A stretch of DNA of 64,000 nucleotides, taken from the NCBI GenBank assembly GCA_001275005.1, contig JWZX01003345.1, positions 1-64,000 on the forward strand, given 5' to 3'. The notes beneath the pieces were generated by a model. That model did no database searches, was not told the DNA's origin, and saw only the letters and a list, made by a program, of their open reading frames with translations. Origin of the DNA: Chrysochromulina tobinii. Its lineage: Eukaryota; Haptophyta; Prymnesiales; Chrysochromulinaceae. Positions 41,889 through 50,747 of the stretch are shown piece by piece. Both the position numbers and the translations under genes were made by a program. Position 1 is the stretch's first letter. Each line of letters begins with the position of its first letter.

Positions 41889-42380
41889 ATGCTAAAAAAT
41901 AAAGTATTAGCCGGGGCGGTATTAGCGAGTCTTCTTGCTACAAGCAACATTGGACCTGTTAAAGCACTAGAATTAGACGAAGATACACGTACAGTTACTC
42001 TCGATTCTAAAGGGAATAGCGTAGTACTTACTGCGGAGCAAGTAAAACGTGGAAAGCGTCTATTTAACAACGCCTGTGGTACATGTCACGTAGGCGGTTT
42101 AACAAAAACAAATCCTAACGTAGGTCTGGACACGGAATCCCTTAGTTTAGCCACTCCACCACGCGATAGTGTTACTAGTCTAGTAGCATACTTTAAGGAT
42201 CCAATGACTTATGATGGATTAGATTCAATTTCTGAAGTACACCCAAGTATTAAGAGTGCCGATATCTTTCCGAAGATGCGTTCTTTAACTGACGAGGATT
42301 TATTTGCTATCGCAGGTTACATTTTACTTCAACCTAAAGTAGTTAACGAAAAGTGGGGTGGTGGTAAGATTTACTACTAA
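41889..42380 (+). CDS. psbV: Cytochrome c550 of photosystem II (PsbV)
   Basis: Extrinsic lumenal protein stabilising the oxygen-evolving complex. The 163-residue precursor has a signal peptide (1-26, ending GPVKA) and mature LELDEDTRTVTLD. Haem is bound at C63-G-T-C66-H67 (CGTCH), and H118 (mature position 92) is the expected second axial ligand. The end VVNEKWGGGKIYY is typical. Haem attachment needs the Ccs1/CcsA system encoded here. Two hairpins follow. Confidence 0.98.
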   Translation: MLKNKVLAGAVLASLLATSNIGPVKALELDEDTRTVTLDSKGNSVVLTAEQVKRGKRLFNNACGTCHVGGLTKTNPNVGLDTESLSLATPPRDSVTSLVAYFKDPMTYDGLDSISEVHPSIKSADIFPKMRSLTDEDLFAIAGYILLQPKVVNEKWGGGKIYY

Positions 42381-42401
42381 ATATATTATTCACATTTTTT
42401 A

Positions 42402-42520
42402 CCCAGGGGAAAAGCTATAAAGAAATTTCTTTATTTCCCCTGGCATAATTTGAATTAAAGATCCTGTTTTTATAAAATTAGTAAATTAAAAGATCAACAT
42501 TAATTCTTTTAATTTACTAA
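42402..42520. terminator. Two tandem hairpins downstream of psbV
   Basis: The first pairs CCCAGGGGAAA (42402-42412) with TTTCCCCTGG (ending 42442), with an inner AAAGAAA/TTTCTTT pairing. The second is a perfect 16-bp repeat, TTAGTAAATTAAAAGA (42478-42493) with TCTTTTAATTTACTAA (42505-42520), followed by T's. They probably form the psbV 3' end. The remaining gap to 42639 is plain AT-rich sequence. Confidence 0.65.
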
Positions 42521-42639
42521 TTTTTCATTGGCTCCTAACCATTAACCACATAAACAATTTAGAAATAGAACAATATAAAACAAAAAATTAAATTTTCATA
42601 TAAAAGTTTTACAAATATTAAAACGTAAGGCGAGGACCC

Positions 42640-43104
42640 ATGACGAAAAAAAATAGTAGCGGATTGACGCATCCTTTAAACCTAAATTTTTTAATATGTA
42701 GTGTTCTTACACTAGACCCTCTTAATAATTTTTTTAAAAAAATAGATATAAAAAGCGATTTGTATCTAAACCCAAATACCCAAAACCAAGGCAGTATTTT
42801 ATGGCTTCTTTGTATAAAAGCCTATGATACCGAATTTTACGAATTATTAAATAGACATTCACTACGAGAGGCCGCTTATGAGATAATTAAACCTCTAATA
42901 ATAACTCGTAAATCTAATTTGACACTCAGTAAAACAAATTCTTATCCAAAAAAACGTGAACTCTTAAAAAAGTATTTAAAAAAATATAAAGTTTTATACA
43001 AAAAATATTTTTTAACCCATTACCAAAAATCAAATACAATTAAAACCGATAAAATTATTAATCACTTTGCCTTGCATGCGTTGTTTTTACTTGTTGGCAT
43101 TTGA
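42640..43104 (+). CDS. Unrecognised ORF (154 residues) between psbV and ycf20
   Basis: I do not recognise this protein. The open frame starts at ATG 42640, with GGCGAGG about 6 nt upstream as a plausible ribosome-binding site, and ends TGA at 43104. The first two-thirds are mixed (LNFLICSVLTLDPLNNFF; SILWLLCIKAYDTEFYELLNRHSLREAAYEI), and the rest is very lysine-rich (about 110-125: KKRELLKKYLKKYKVLYKK) before a short hydrophobic end. No membrane helix longer than about 12 residues, no known motif. It is longer than expected by chance at this AT content and co-oriented with ycf20 (60 nt on). It may be a fast-evolving lineage ORF, or a degraded ycf gene. Confidence 0.55.
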   Translation: MTKKNSSGLTHPLNLNFLICSVLTLDPLNNFFKKIDIKSDLYLNPNTQNQGSILWLLCIKAYDTEFYELLNRHSLREAAYEIIKPLIITRKSNLTLSKTNSYPKKRELLKKYLKKYKVLYKKYFLTHYQKSNTIKTDKIINHFALHALFLLVGI

Positions 43105-43164
43105 ATAAAAAATTACATACATTTATAAAAAACGTCTTGTAAAATTTATACCTGAAATAAAAAA

Positions 43165-43437
43165 ATGCTCTTTAGTTTAATTAGTTTTTTTGGCGGCTTT
43201 CTTGCTTCTAGTTTAATTGATACAAGTTTGGGGGAATTTAGCGAATGGGCTGTGGTTGGAAGTTCGATACTTGTAGCTACCGTAGAAGGCTTTAATGCTT
43301 TTTATTTTTCTTATAAACGCACCCAAGTTATTTTTCGTACAAGCTCATATTTGGGAATACTTTTTGACCTTTTAAACTACTTCAAATTAGGCCTAGTATA
43401 TGGATTAATTGTAGACGCGTTTAAATTAGGAAGTTAA
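43165..43437 (+). CDS. ycf20: Conserved membrane protein Ycf20
   Basis: The 90-residue product belongs to the Ycf20 family: FGGFLASSLIDTSLGEFSEWAVVGSSILVATVEGFNAFYFSYKR (about 9-52) and LFDLLNYFKLGLVYGLIVDAFKLGS. Three hydrophobic segments suggest a small thylakoid or envelope protein. Its function is not settled; a nuclear relative in green algae and plants affects non-photochemical quenching. It is followed by psaM on the same strand. Confidence 0.9.
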   Translation: MLFSLISFFGGFLASSLIDTSLGEFSEWAVVGSSILVATVEGFNAFYFSYKRTQVIFRTSSYLGILFDLLNYFKLGLVYGLIVDAFKLGS

Positions 43438-43528
43438 TATATTGAGATAAGGAGTTTTACAAAGTTTTATGCAGTAATTTACGCATTAGAATATAATTTC
43501 TAACAAGAACTCATATGAAAAATTAGAA

Positions 43529-43621
43529 ATGATTACAGATTCTCAGATTTTCTTCGCCTTAATGATCGCCTTAACTGCAGCAATTTTAGCAATTGGGTTA
43601 GGACGCCAGCTTTATGTTTAG
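43529..43621 (+). CDS. psaM: Photosystem I subunit XII (PsaM)
   Basis: A 30-residue single-helix photosystem I subunit reading MITDSQIFFALMIALTAAIL and ending AIGLGRQLYV. The MI(T/S)DSQ start and the LA..LG..LY ending are the PsaM signature. A 17-bp hairpin follows at 43656-43706. Confidence 0.95.
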   Translation: MITDSQIFFALMIALTAAILAIGLGRQLYV

Positions 43622-43655
43622 TTTAAGTCTAAACAACATCTAAAATAAAATTTAA

Positions 43656-43706
43656 AAAGATCCAAGAAATATACATTATTTTAAAATGCATATTTCTTGG
43701 ATCTTT
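43656..43706. terminator. Hairpin between convergent psaM and ccsA
   Basis: Perfect 17-bp arms AAAGATCCAAGAAATAT (43656-43672) and ATATTTCTTGGATCTTT (43690-43706) flanked by A and T runs. A likely bidirectional 3'-end signal. Confidence 0.72.
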
Positions 43707-43746
43707 GCTCCTGGTTGTAGCATAAGCTGTTTAAGTCTTTACGATT

Positions 43747-44700
43747 TTAAAGTTGACCGTATGTATGTAAACCTTTACCTAAGAAATTGACTCCTAAGTA
43801 ACAAATCCAAACTACAATAAACCCAAGGGCTGCAATAATCGCAGGTTTCCGACCCTGCCATGATCGTGTAATCCGAGCATGTAAATAAGAAGCAAAAACT
43901 AACCAAGTAATTAAAGCCCAAGTTTCTTTTGGATCCCAACTCCAGTAAGTGCCCCACGCTTCGTTGGCCCAAACAGCCCCAGCGATGATTCCAATAGTAA
44001 GTAGTGGGAAACCAAAACTAATAGTGCGGTAACTAAGGTTATCTAAACTTTCTAAAAGGCTTAATCTTTTAGGTTTTGATGGAATTGCTATAGTAACGTC
44101 ATCCGTAATGAGGTTCGAATAAATTTCCGTAGAATCCTCTTTATAGAACGCTGTATTAACAAGATTAGGGTCTGAAAAATTGGTCCCATAAGAATTACCT
44201 TGTAAAGTGACCTCTTCTCGGCCACTAGTCAAAATAAGGAAAAGGATACCTAATAGTGAACCAACGATTAAACTTGCGTAACTTAACATCATTACCGTAA
44301 CATGCATCATTAACCAATTCGATTTTAATGCAGGTACAAGCGGTGAAGGTGCTTGCATATTTTCGGGTAGGGATATACTAGCAAACCCAACAACAAATAA
44401 TGAAATAGGACTACTAATAGAACCTATTATAGATGTAAGTGTTTTATACTCAAGGACAACACTCGTAAAAGTAATGCCCCATGCAAGGAACATTAAGGAT
44501 TCATACAAATTACTTAAAGGAAAATACCCATAGTTTAACCAACGTAGTCCTAATAAAGTAAAAATTAATCCGTTTACTAGAACATTACCGAAAAAACTTA
44601 GTTTATTTAAAATTTTAAAGTTGGTAAAAATTAAGCTGGACCAATAAAGTATTGTAACAAACAATAGGAGTAAAAATATAAGGTTATCTAGAGACGCCAT
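43747..44700 (-). CDS. ccsA: Cytochrome c biogenesis protein CcsA
   Basis: Haem-handling membrane protein of system II cytochrome c maturation, partner of Ccs1. The 317-residue product has about eight membrane helices. The tryptophan-rich haem-binding motif is WANEAWGTYWSWDPKETWALITW (about 243-265). Histidines likely to bind haem are seen in MMHVTVMMLSY (about 130-140) and ASYLHARI and near the end (GKGLHTYGQL). Complete and of normal length. Confidence 0.96.
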   Translation of the reverse strand: MASLDNLIFLLLLFVTILYWSSLIFTNFKILNKLSFFGNVLVNGLIFTLLGLRWLNYGYFPLSNLYESLMFLAWGITFTSVVLEYKTLTSIIGSISSPISLFVVGFASISLPENMQAPSPLVPALKSNWLMMHVTVMMLSYASLIVGSLLGILFLILTSGREEVTLQGNSYGTNFSDPNLVNTAFYKEDSTEIYSNLITDDVTIAIPSKPKRLSLLESLDNLSYRTISFGFPLLTIGIIAGAVWANEAWGTYWSWDPKETWALITWLVFASYLHARITRSWQGRKPAIIAALGFIVVWICYLGVNFLGKGLHTYGQL

Positions 44701-44796
44701 TTAAATAAGGGGTTAGGTTAATACCTATATTCAATTTGAAATTAATAATATGTATGTTAGGTTTCTTTTTATATAAAAGAAACCTATAGGTCTAGT

Positions 44797-44907
44797 CTAG
44801 ATTACTTCTTCCTGTTCAATAAGAACGAAAAATAATGCGAAACAAATACCAGGAAATATAAGTGTAACAACTGGTACTAAAATTGGGGGTAAAAATGCTG
44901 CTGTCAT
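44797..44907 (-). CDS. psaI: Photosystem I subunit VIII (PsaI)
   Basis: A 36-residue single-helix photosystem I subunit beginning [20 protein letters not shown] and ending [10 protein letters not shown]. The MTAAFLP.ILVP start and the charged IE.E.I end identify PsaI. It lies just upstream of ccsA on the same strand (96 nt). Confidence 0.95.
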   Translation of the reverse strand: MTAAFLPPILVPVVTLIFPGICFALFFVLIEQEEVI

Positions 44908-45195
44908 GCCGTTTCTAATTTCTAAGTAAATTATTCGTTACGTAGCTTATCTAAAAAAGAAAGCATCAGTAAATAAGCGTAACATAAGATAGTATGCTGA
45001 CTTATATTTTAGTACATTATTAAATAAATTTCGCGTTTGCAGTCACCAAAACCTACAACATTGAGGCGGTTAACCCTTTAATAAAGACTTTTGAAATTCT
45101 CTGGTAACCCAAGAAAAAATAAACTTAAGCAAATTTAAAGGTTGACAAGTGTAGGAAAGTATTCTTAACTATTAAGTTTAATGTAGTAATAATTT

Positions 45196-45212
45196 CGCGG
45201 GATAGAGCAGTT

Positions 45213-45244
<32 letters not shown>

Positions 45245-45269
45245 AATGGTTCAAATCCGTTTCCCGCTA
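45196..45269 (+). tRNA. trnfM(CAU): Initiator tRNA-fMet (CAU)
   Basis: Reads CGCGGGATAGAGCAG. The unpaired first position (C1 against U72) and the three G-C pairs next to the anticodon loop (CGGGCTCATAACCCG) are initiator hallmarks. T-loop TTCAAAT; discriminator A. It is convergent with psbA. Confidence 0.95.
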
Positions 45270-45328
45270 GAATTGAGAACAAATATTAATATGATGAATT
45301 ACAAAATTCCATTTATATTTTAGAAAAA

Positions 45329-45359
45329 AAAAACAGAAGGCTTAGAGCCTTCTGTTTTT
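45329..45359 (-). terminator. psbA 3' hairpin
   Basis: Arms AAAAACAGAAGGCT (45329-45342) and AGCCTTCTGTTTTT (45346-45359) with a three-base loop. It lies 22 nt downstream of the psbA stop and is the expected 3'-stabilising hairpin. Confidence 0.78.
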
Positions 45360-45381
45360 ATTAAGTACTAGATTGTACTAA

Positions 45382-46464
45382 TTACGCAGCAACAGCTGGA
45401 GCAACTAGAGCAACTGGTAGAGACTCACCAGCAGCTAGATCTAGAGGGAAGTTGTGAGCGTTACGCTCGTGCATAACTTCCATACCTAGGTTTGAACGGT
45501 TAAGAATGTCAGCCCAAGTGTTGATTACACGACCTTGTGAATCTACAACTGACTGGTTGAAGTTGAAACCGTTTAGGTTGAATGCCATAGTAGCTACACC
45601 CATAGATGTTAACCAGATACCAACTACTGGCCAAGCACCTAGGACGAAGTGAAGTGCACGTGAGTTGTTGAATGAAGCGTATTGGAAGAATAGACGACCT
45701 AAGTAACCGTGAGCTGCAACGATGTTGTAAGTCTCTTCTTCTTGACCGAACTTGTAACCGTAGTTAGCAGATTCGTTCTCAGTAGTTTCACGGATTAGAG
45801 ATGAAGTTACTAGAGAACCGTGCATAGCTGAGAATAGAGAACCACCGAATACACCAGCAACACCAAGCATGTGGAATGGGTGCATAAGGATGTTGTGCTC
45901 AGCTTGGAATACAAGCATGAAGTTGAAAGTACCAGAGATACCTAGAGGCATACCATCTGAGAAAGAACCTTGACCGATTGGGTAGATTACGAATACTGCA
46001 GATGCTGCAGCTACTGGAGCTGAGAAAGCAACACAGATCCATGGACGCATACCTAGACGGTAAGAAAGCTCCCACTCACGACCGATGTAAGCACATACAC
46101 CAATGAAGAAGTGGAAAACAACTAGTTGGTAAGTACCACCGTTGTATAGCCACTCATCGATTGAAGCAGCTTCCCAGATTGGGTAGAAGTGAACACCGAT
46201 AGCGTTTGAACTTGGAACTACAGCACCAGAGATGATGTTGTTTCCGTAAAGTAGAGAACCAGCAACTGGCTCACGGATACCATCGATATCTACTGGAGGT
46301 GCTGCGATAAAAGCAATAACGTAAGCTGAAATAGCTGTAAGTAGAGTAGGGAACATTAGACAACCGAACCAACCAATGTATAGTCTGTTCTCAGTTGAAG
46401 TGATCCATGCGCAGAATTGCTCCCAGAAGCTTGCGCTCTCGCGTCTTTGTAAAGTTGTAGTCAT
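45382..46464 (-). CDS. psbA: Photosystem II D1 protein
   Basis: Reaction-centre protein that binds P680, the manganese cluster and Q_B. The 360-residue product is complete, from [20 protein letters not shown] to the cleavable tail after LDLA in [23 protein letters not shown]. That tail is of the longer algal/cyanobacterial type. Quinone-pocket region [28 protein letters not shown] is present. Intron-free. Codon use is the most biased in the window. Its leader contains a Shine-Dalgarno-like GGGAGG about 41 nt before the ATG, preceded by a small stem-loop. Confidence 0.99.
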   Translation of the reverse strand: MTTTLQRRESASFWEQFCAWITSTENRLYIGWFGCLMFPTLLTAISAYVIAFIAAPPVDIDGIREPVAGSLLYGNNIISGAVVPSSNAIGVHFYPIWEAASIDEWLYNGGTYQLVVFHFFIGVCAYIGREWELSYRLGMRPWICVAFSAPVAAASAVFVIYPIGQGSFSDGMPLGISGTFNFMLVFQAEHNILMHPFHMLGVAGVFGGSLFSAMHGSLVTSSLIRETTENESANYGYKFGQEEETYNIVAAHGYLGRLFFQYASFNNSRALHFVLGAWPVVGIWLTSMGVATMAFNLNGFNFNQSVVDSQGRVINTWADILNRSNLGMEVMHERNAHNFPLDLAAGESLPVALVAPAVAA

Positions 46465-46530
46465 GATTAAATTTGAGTTAAGTTAAATGTTTTTGGTCTT
46501 GAAAACCTCCCAGGAATAACTTCCTGTTAA
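46465..46530 (-). promoter_or_regulatory. psbA 5' leader with stem-loop and distant SD-like box
   Basis: Read on the minus strand, CAGGAA-GTTA-TTCCTG (46511-46526) forms a 6-bp stem-loop immediately before GGGAGGTTTTC; the start codon comes 36 nt after that. The same GGAGGTTTTC lies directly before the rbcL ATG. No nearer ribosome-binding site is seen for psbA. The element may position or regulate ribosomes, as leader elements do for psbA in green algae; that role is inferred. Confidence 0.5.
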
Positions 46531-46917
46531 ATATATTATTAGCAACAAACATAGACTTTATTATTACATTTTTTTTAAAAAAATAGACTAATAATTAATG
46601 ACGTAAATTTAAATGGGGCTACGGGGTAATTTATCGTCAAGGATACTTATTATTAGAGAATAAAAAATCCTAGTCATCGGTGCAGTGTTAAAAGGAAATT
46701 TGGACGTCAACTTTAAATTAGGTATTAAAAAGTTAAGAAAACATACCTTCTCTAAGGTTTTAGCTTTTATCATAAAAAGTATCAATCATAGTTTTAAAAA
46801 CTAAGATATTTAATTTAGTACTTTAAAGAAGTATTGCTTTTCTTTAGTTGATAATTTAATAGGGTAAAGGTGATTTATTAATTTAAATCACCTTGCCTAT
46901 TAGTAAATATTAAACTT
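46531..46917. other. Intergenic region upstream of psbA
   Basis: About 390 AT-rich bases between the psbA leader and the end of rps6, both on the minus strand. It must hold the psbA promoter. I see TTG- and TATATT-like sequences but no spacing good enough to call. No ORF or RNA gene is recognisable; a short AGGTGAT...ATCACCT repeat (about 46868-46892) lies close to the rps6 stop and may be its 3' hairpin. Confidence 0.4.
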
Positions 46918-47235
46918 TTACAAACATTCAGGAACAGACTGTTCTAATAATTTTGTTGTAACGAAACGTAACAAACTTTCGTCTCGTTGAAGCTCTGTAT
47001 CAAGTTGTTTTATAACTTGACCATTCCCTAAGTAAATCATTTGAATATACATAGCGGTATCAAAGTTTTTGATAGCGTAGGCTAGTGAGATTTTACCATT
47101 ATTCTTAACCATTACTTGACTACCCTTTCCTGTTAAAAAATCTCTGTAACGTTCAATTTTTGTTTTAAGTTCTTGTTCTGTTAAACTAATTTTAAAGAAC
47201 AGAACAAGTTCATACATTTTTAATTCTTCTTGCAT
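46918..47235 (-). CDS. rps6: 30S ribosomal protein S6
   Basis: Small-subunit platform protein. The open frame gives 105 residues; the conserved part starts MYELVLFFKISLTEQEL at the second methionine (residue 7), which may be the true start. IKNFDTAMYIQMIYLGNGQVIKQLDTELQRDESLLRFVT (about 56-94) is the S6 signature. It is divergent from ycf45. Confidence 0.92.
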   Translation of the reverse strand: MQEELKMYELVLFFKISLTEQELKTKIERYRDFLTGKGSQVMVKNNGKISLAYAIKNFDTAMYIQMIYLGNGQVIKQLDTELQRDESLLRFVTTKLLEQSVPECL

Positions 47236-47398
47236 AAAAAATTATAAGGGTTTTATTGAATTCCAAGAATCGACAGCTTTTGCTTATTAATATAATAAAC
47301 TCAATTATACTCTGCAAGACATAAATAAAACTTTATAGCTTATAAAAGTGTGTGCAATTATATTGTATAATAATTTCAATAAAAAAAAGTAAACTAAG

Positions 47399-49072
47399 AT
47401 GCTACTTGCTGACGATTTAGAACAACTATTAAACGTTTTACCTGCATTTATAAATGCTCCTTTAGAAAAACACCCAAGACGGGAATATTTAATTGAAGTA
47501 GTTCTTGATATTGGGCGAAGACCAGAAGCGCGTTTTTCTGATGGTACGGAATATTTATCTTATCGAACTATTGTTTGGCAAGATATTGATTCAATTCTTA
47601 AAAAACTAGGAAAATTTAGTGGAGATAATCGTGCAGGTATAGAAAGAACGCTTCACCGAATAAGTTCTCTTAAAAATCGAAAGGGAAGTGTTATAGGTTT
47701 AACCTGTAGAATTGGTAGGGCTGTTTTTGGTACCGTGAGCATAGTAAGAGATTTACTTGAACAAAAAAAATCAATATTATTGCTTGGCCGACCAGGTGTA
47801 GGAAAAACAACAGCTATTCGAGAAATCGCACGTGTTTTATCTGATGGTATGAAGAAGAGGGTTATTATTATTGATACTTCTAATGAGATCGCAGGAGATG
47901 GCGATTTACCGCATCCGTCTATCGGTAAAGCAAGACGTATGCAAGTGTCAAACCAACAAAATCAACATGAGGTTATGATTGAAGCTGTCGAGAATCATAT
48001 GCCAGAAATCATCATAATTGATGAAATAGGTACAGAATTAGAGGCGGCAGCTGCACGTACAATTGCAGAAAGAGGTGTACAACTTGTTGGTACGGTTCAT
48101 GGTAATTCATTAGAAAATCTTATTAAAAACCCCACAATTTCTGATTTAATTGGTGGTATCCAATATGTAACATTAGGGGATGAAGAAGCTAAACGACGTG
48201 GTTCCTCAAAAAGTATTTTAGAAAGAAAAGCTCCTCCTACGTTTGAAATAGCAATAGAAATTCATGATCCAAAAATGTGGGTTATTCATGAAAGCATTGA
48301 ACATTCTGTGGATCTGCTATTACAAGGACAAAGCCTTCCAATACAAAAACGGTCGCTGCTTAAAACAATACCCAATTTTGTAGACTGCAAAATTGTATAT
48401 AACCAAAAAGATAATGGTTCCGTTACCGAAAATTTTGTAAAACGTGCTGGAATTGACAAAAAACAAAAAAATAATTACTTACTCGATCGTTTTACCTCTA
48501 ATGAAAAAACAAAAACAAAGAAGCTCTTAAAAACAAACAGCGCAATCAAAACGCAATTAAAACAAGAATTTACTTTCGTATATATCTACGGAATAAATAA
48601 TCAGGATTTAAAAACTTTAATCAAAACATTAAGGTTACCAATTATAATAACAAAAGAAATTCAATATGCAGATGCTATTTTAGCGTTAGCTAATTTGGTT
48701 AAAAGTAATCGGAAATTAAAACAAATTTCGCATTCAAAAAAAATAACTATACACACAATACAAAATAATAGCTTAGTCAAAATAGCTAAAGCTTTAAGAC
48801 TATTAGCCAAAAAAAAATCAATTATACCTACTGCTCAAGATACTGATACTGCAAGGTTATCAAAACTTATTAGTAGAGAATTTTTAACCCCATTAGAAGA
48901 AGCAAGGCTGGCAATAGAAGAAGTAGTCATACCCAATAACATAACGATTGATTTACTTCCAAGGAATAGTGAGCTTCGGAAGCAACAACATGAATTAATT
49001 TCGCATTACCGATTAAAAAGTTTTAGTGTAGGTAAAGGGAAAAAAAGGAGAATTAGAATTTTTTCGAATTAA
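47399..49072 (+). CDS. ycf45: Ycf45, P-loop ATPase with C-terminal R3H-like domain
   Basis: The 557-residue product belongs to the Ycf45 family (also in cyanobacteria), whose function is unknown. The N-terminal ATPase shows Walker A LLLGRPGVGKTTAIREIAR (G130-T138), IIDTSNEIAGDGDLPHPSIGKARRMQV, and Walker B EIIIIDEIGTELEAAAARTIAERGVQL (about 201-227), as in secretion-type ATPases and SpoIIIAA. A lysine- and asparagine-rich linker (about 330-400) follows. The end, LLPRNSELRKQQHELISHYRL then GKGKKRRIRIF, looks like an R3H single-stranded nucleic-acid-binding domain. It has its own upstream region, divergent from rps6. Confidence 0.92.
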   Translation: MLLADDLEQLLNVLPAFINAPLEKHPRREYLIEVVLDIGRRPEARFSDGTEYLSYRTIVWQDIDSILKKLGKFSGDNRAGIERTLHRISSLKNRKGSVIGLTCRIGRAVFGTVSIVRDLLEQKKSILLLGRPGVGKTTAIREIARVLSDGMKKRVIIIDTSNEIAGDGDLPHPSIGKARRMQVSNQQNQHEVMIEAVENHMPEIIIIDEIGTELEAAAARTIAERGVQLVGTVHGNSLENLIKNPTISDLIGGIQYVTLGDEEAKRRGSSKSILERKAPPTFEIAIEIHDPKMWVIHESIEHSVDLLLQGQSLPIQKRSLLKTIPNFVDCKIVYNQKDNGSVTENFVKRAGIDKKQKNNYLLDRFTSNEKTKTKKLLKTNSAIKTQLKQEFTFVYIYGINNQDLKTLIKTLRLPIIITKEIQYADAILALANLVKSNRKLKQISHSKKITIHTIQNNSLVKIAKALRLLAKKKSIIPTAQDTDTARLSKLISREFLTPLEEARLAIEEVVIPNNITIDLLPRNSELRKQQHELISHYRLKSFSVGKGKKRRIRIFSN

Positions 49073-49213
49073 ACCGTAAATATTAATTAAATTTTTTATT
49101 TTAAAATCTTCTTATCTATATAAATAACTAAAGGAAAGCTGATTCTAAGAATCATGAAATGGTTGAACCTTGATTTATAAATCATTATTTTATAATATAT
49201 AATTGTAGCATTT

Positions 49214-49284
49214 GCGGGTATAGTTTAGTGGTAGAACCTTAGCCTTCCAAGCTAATGATGAGAGTTCGATTCTCTCTACCCGCT
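49214..49284 (+). tRNA. trnG(UCC): tRNA-Gly (UCC)
   Basis: Reads GCGGGTATAGTTTAGTGG; acceptor GCGGGTA/TACCCGC, anticodon arm TTAGCCTTCCAAGCTAA with TCC, T-loop TTCGATT, discriminator T. Without intron, unlike plant trnG(UCC). Confidence 0.95.
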
Positions 49285-49774
49285 ATTAAGTTTAAATTTT
49301 ACGCACGAGTATTAAACTAGTTTGAATACTGTTTTTAGATATTAAAGGTACAATTAATACTCAATTTTTCAAGATTGATATATTCGTCAAAACTCCATAC
49401 CCTATATAAAAAACTTAGTAACCGTTTCAGTCTTTGCTATTTTTTACTTCTACTTTCTTTAAATAAACCCTGAGGGTTTACGATTTTAATTACCCGAAAA
49501 GTTACCTACAAATTTATAGTCTTCCTAGAACTAAAAGGGTGTCAAAAAAAGTCATATAAGCTTAGTATATAGAAAATTGAATTACAACCGGGAAATATTG
49601 TCAAAAAACCTGAAATCCGATATATAATTTATTCAAGTAGCTTTTAAAAAAGTATTAGATACTTTGTGTCTAAGTTATAATCTTAGTTTTACGAGAGTAT
49701 CTTTAAAATATTTCTTGTAGGTTACTACAAGAAGTAAAAACAGTTAATTTTAATATTTAGTAGGAGAAAGAGTT
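49285..49774. other. Intergenic region upstream of psbE
   Basis: About 490 AT-rich bases holding the promoter and leader of psbE-F-L-J. A short palindrome TAAACCCTGAGGGTTTA lies at 49464-49480, and TAGGAGAAAGAG just before the GTG of psbE is a good ribosome-binding site. I see no ORF or RNA gene. Confidence 0.45.
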
Positions 49775-50029
49775 GTGTCAGGTGGTTCAACAGGAGAAAG
49801 ACCTTTTACGGATATTTTAACGAGTGTTCGTTATTGGATTATTCACAGCATTACTATCCCAGCGCTGTTCGTTGCTGGTTTTCTTTTCGTTAGTACGGGA
49901 TTAGCGTATGATGCTTTTGGTACACCGCGTCCGAATGAGTACTTTACTCAAGATCGTCAGCAGATACCTTTAGTTAACGATCGTTTTAGTGCAAAACAGG
50001 AACTTGAGGACTTAACGAAGGGATTATAA
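49775..50029 (+). CDS. psbE: Cytochrome b559 alpha subunit
   Basis: Photosystem II haem-binding subunit. The 84-residue product starts at GTG 49775 behind AGGAGA; an ATG is not available in frame. It has [34 protein letters not shown] (about 9-42), in which H24 (H23 of the mature chain) binds haem, and a C-terminal lumenal part with [14 protein letters not shown]. First gene of psbE-F-L-J. Confidence 0.97.
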   Translation: MSGGSTGERPFTDILTSVRYWIIHSITIPALFVAGFLFVSTGLAYDAFGTPRPNEYFTQDRQQIPLVNDRFSAKQELEDLTKGL

Positions 50030-50053
50030 ATACAAAAACGCACGTTTTATTTC

Positions 50054-50182
50054 ATGATCAATACAAATCAACCAGTTGCATACCCTATTTTCACATTTCG
50101 TTGGCTTACTATTCACGCATTAGCTGTACCAACGGTATTCTTCCTTGGTGCAATTACATCAATGCAATTTATTCAACGATAG
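50054..50182 (+). CDS. psbF: Cytochrome b559 beta subunit
   Basis: A 42-residue single-helix partner of PsbE. Reads [20 protein letters not shown] and then [21 protein letters not shown]21 is the haem ligand. The [15 protein letters not shown] core and FIQR end are invariant in the family. It lies 24 nt after psbE and 12 nt before psbL. Confidence 0.98.
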   Translation: MINTNQPVAYPIFTFRWLTIHALAVPTVFFLGAITSMQFIQR

Positions 50183-50311
<129 letters not shown>

Positions 50312-50380
50312 GTTTACATAAAGGATTTCTTGAAAAAGTTGTTCTATTACGAACTTTGTTAATCTTTAATTATAATCGAT

Positions 50381-50500
50381 ATGAGTGATATAGGTCGAAT
50401 TCCTCTTTGGATGGTGGCTACAGTTGGTGGCCTTGCCGCCCTAGGTTTATTAACACTTTTCTTCTTCGGAGCGTATTCTGGATTAGGTTCGTCTCTATAA
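50381..50500 (+). CDS. psbJ: Photosystem II protein J
   Basis: A 39-residue single-helix subunit, [20 protein letters not shown] then [19 protein letters not shown]. The GRIPLW..AT..G and FFGAY.GLGSSL motifs identify PsbJ. Last gene of psbE-F-L-J, followed by a long hairpin. Confidence 0.98.
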   Translation: MSDIGRIPLWMVATVGGLAALGLLTLFFFGAYSGLGSSL

Positions 50501-50522
50501 AACGAACAAATAAATTACGAAG

Positions 50523-50564
50523 AAAAGGCATTTAAGGCATAGGTTATTTTAACCTATGCCTTAA
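50523..50564. terminator. Hairpin downstream of psbJ
   Basis: Arms GCATTTAAGGCATAGGTTA (from 50528) and TAACCTATGCCTTAAATGC (to 50558) are perfect, extended by A/T pairs, and end in a T run. It closes the psbE-F-L-J transcript and faces trnE. Confidence 0.78.
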
Positions 50565-50674
50565 ATGCTTTTTTATATTTTATAAGGTATCAATTTAAAA
50601 TATTTAACAATTTTTTTAGTTGATAAAAAAATAAACGAATACAGTAGAGATTTTATTCTATTAAGTAGGTTTAA

Positions 50675-50747
50675 TACCCCCAGGGGAATTCGAATCCCCG
50701 TTACTTCCGTGAAAGGGAAATGTCCTAGGCCTCTAGACGATGGGGGC
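50675..50747 (-). tRNA. trnE(UUC): tRNA-Glu (UUC)
   Basis: On the minus strand it reads GCCCCCATCGTCTAGAGG; anticodon arm TTTCCCTTTCACGGAAG holds TTC, T-loop TTCGAAT, 3' end TGGGGGTA (a G1-U72 wobble, as in other plastids). Besides translation it supplies glutamate for tetrapyrrole and chlorophyll synthesis. Confidence 0.94.

Noticed and set aside
46531-46917. Possible -35/-10 promoter for psbA
   Set aside because: TTG- and TATATT-like elements occur, but spacing is not convincing in such AT-rich sequence.
49464-49480. Palindrome TAAACCCTGAGGGTTTA in the psbE upstream region as an operator
   Set aside because: A single short palindrome with no second copy at other promoters; could equally be the trnG 3' hairpin.
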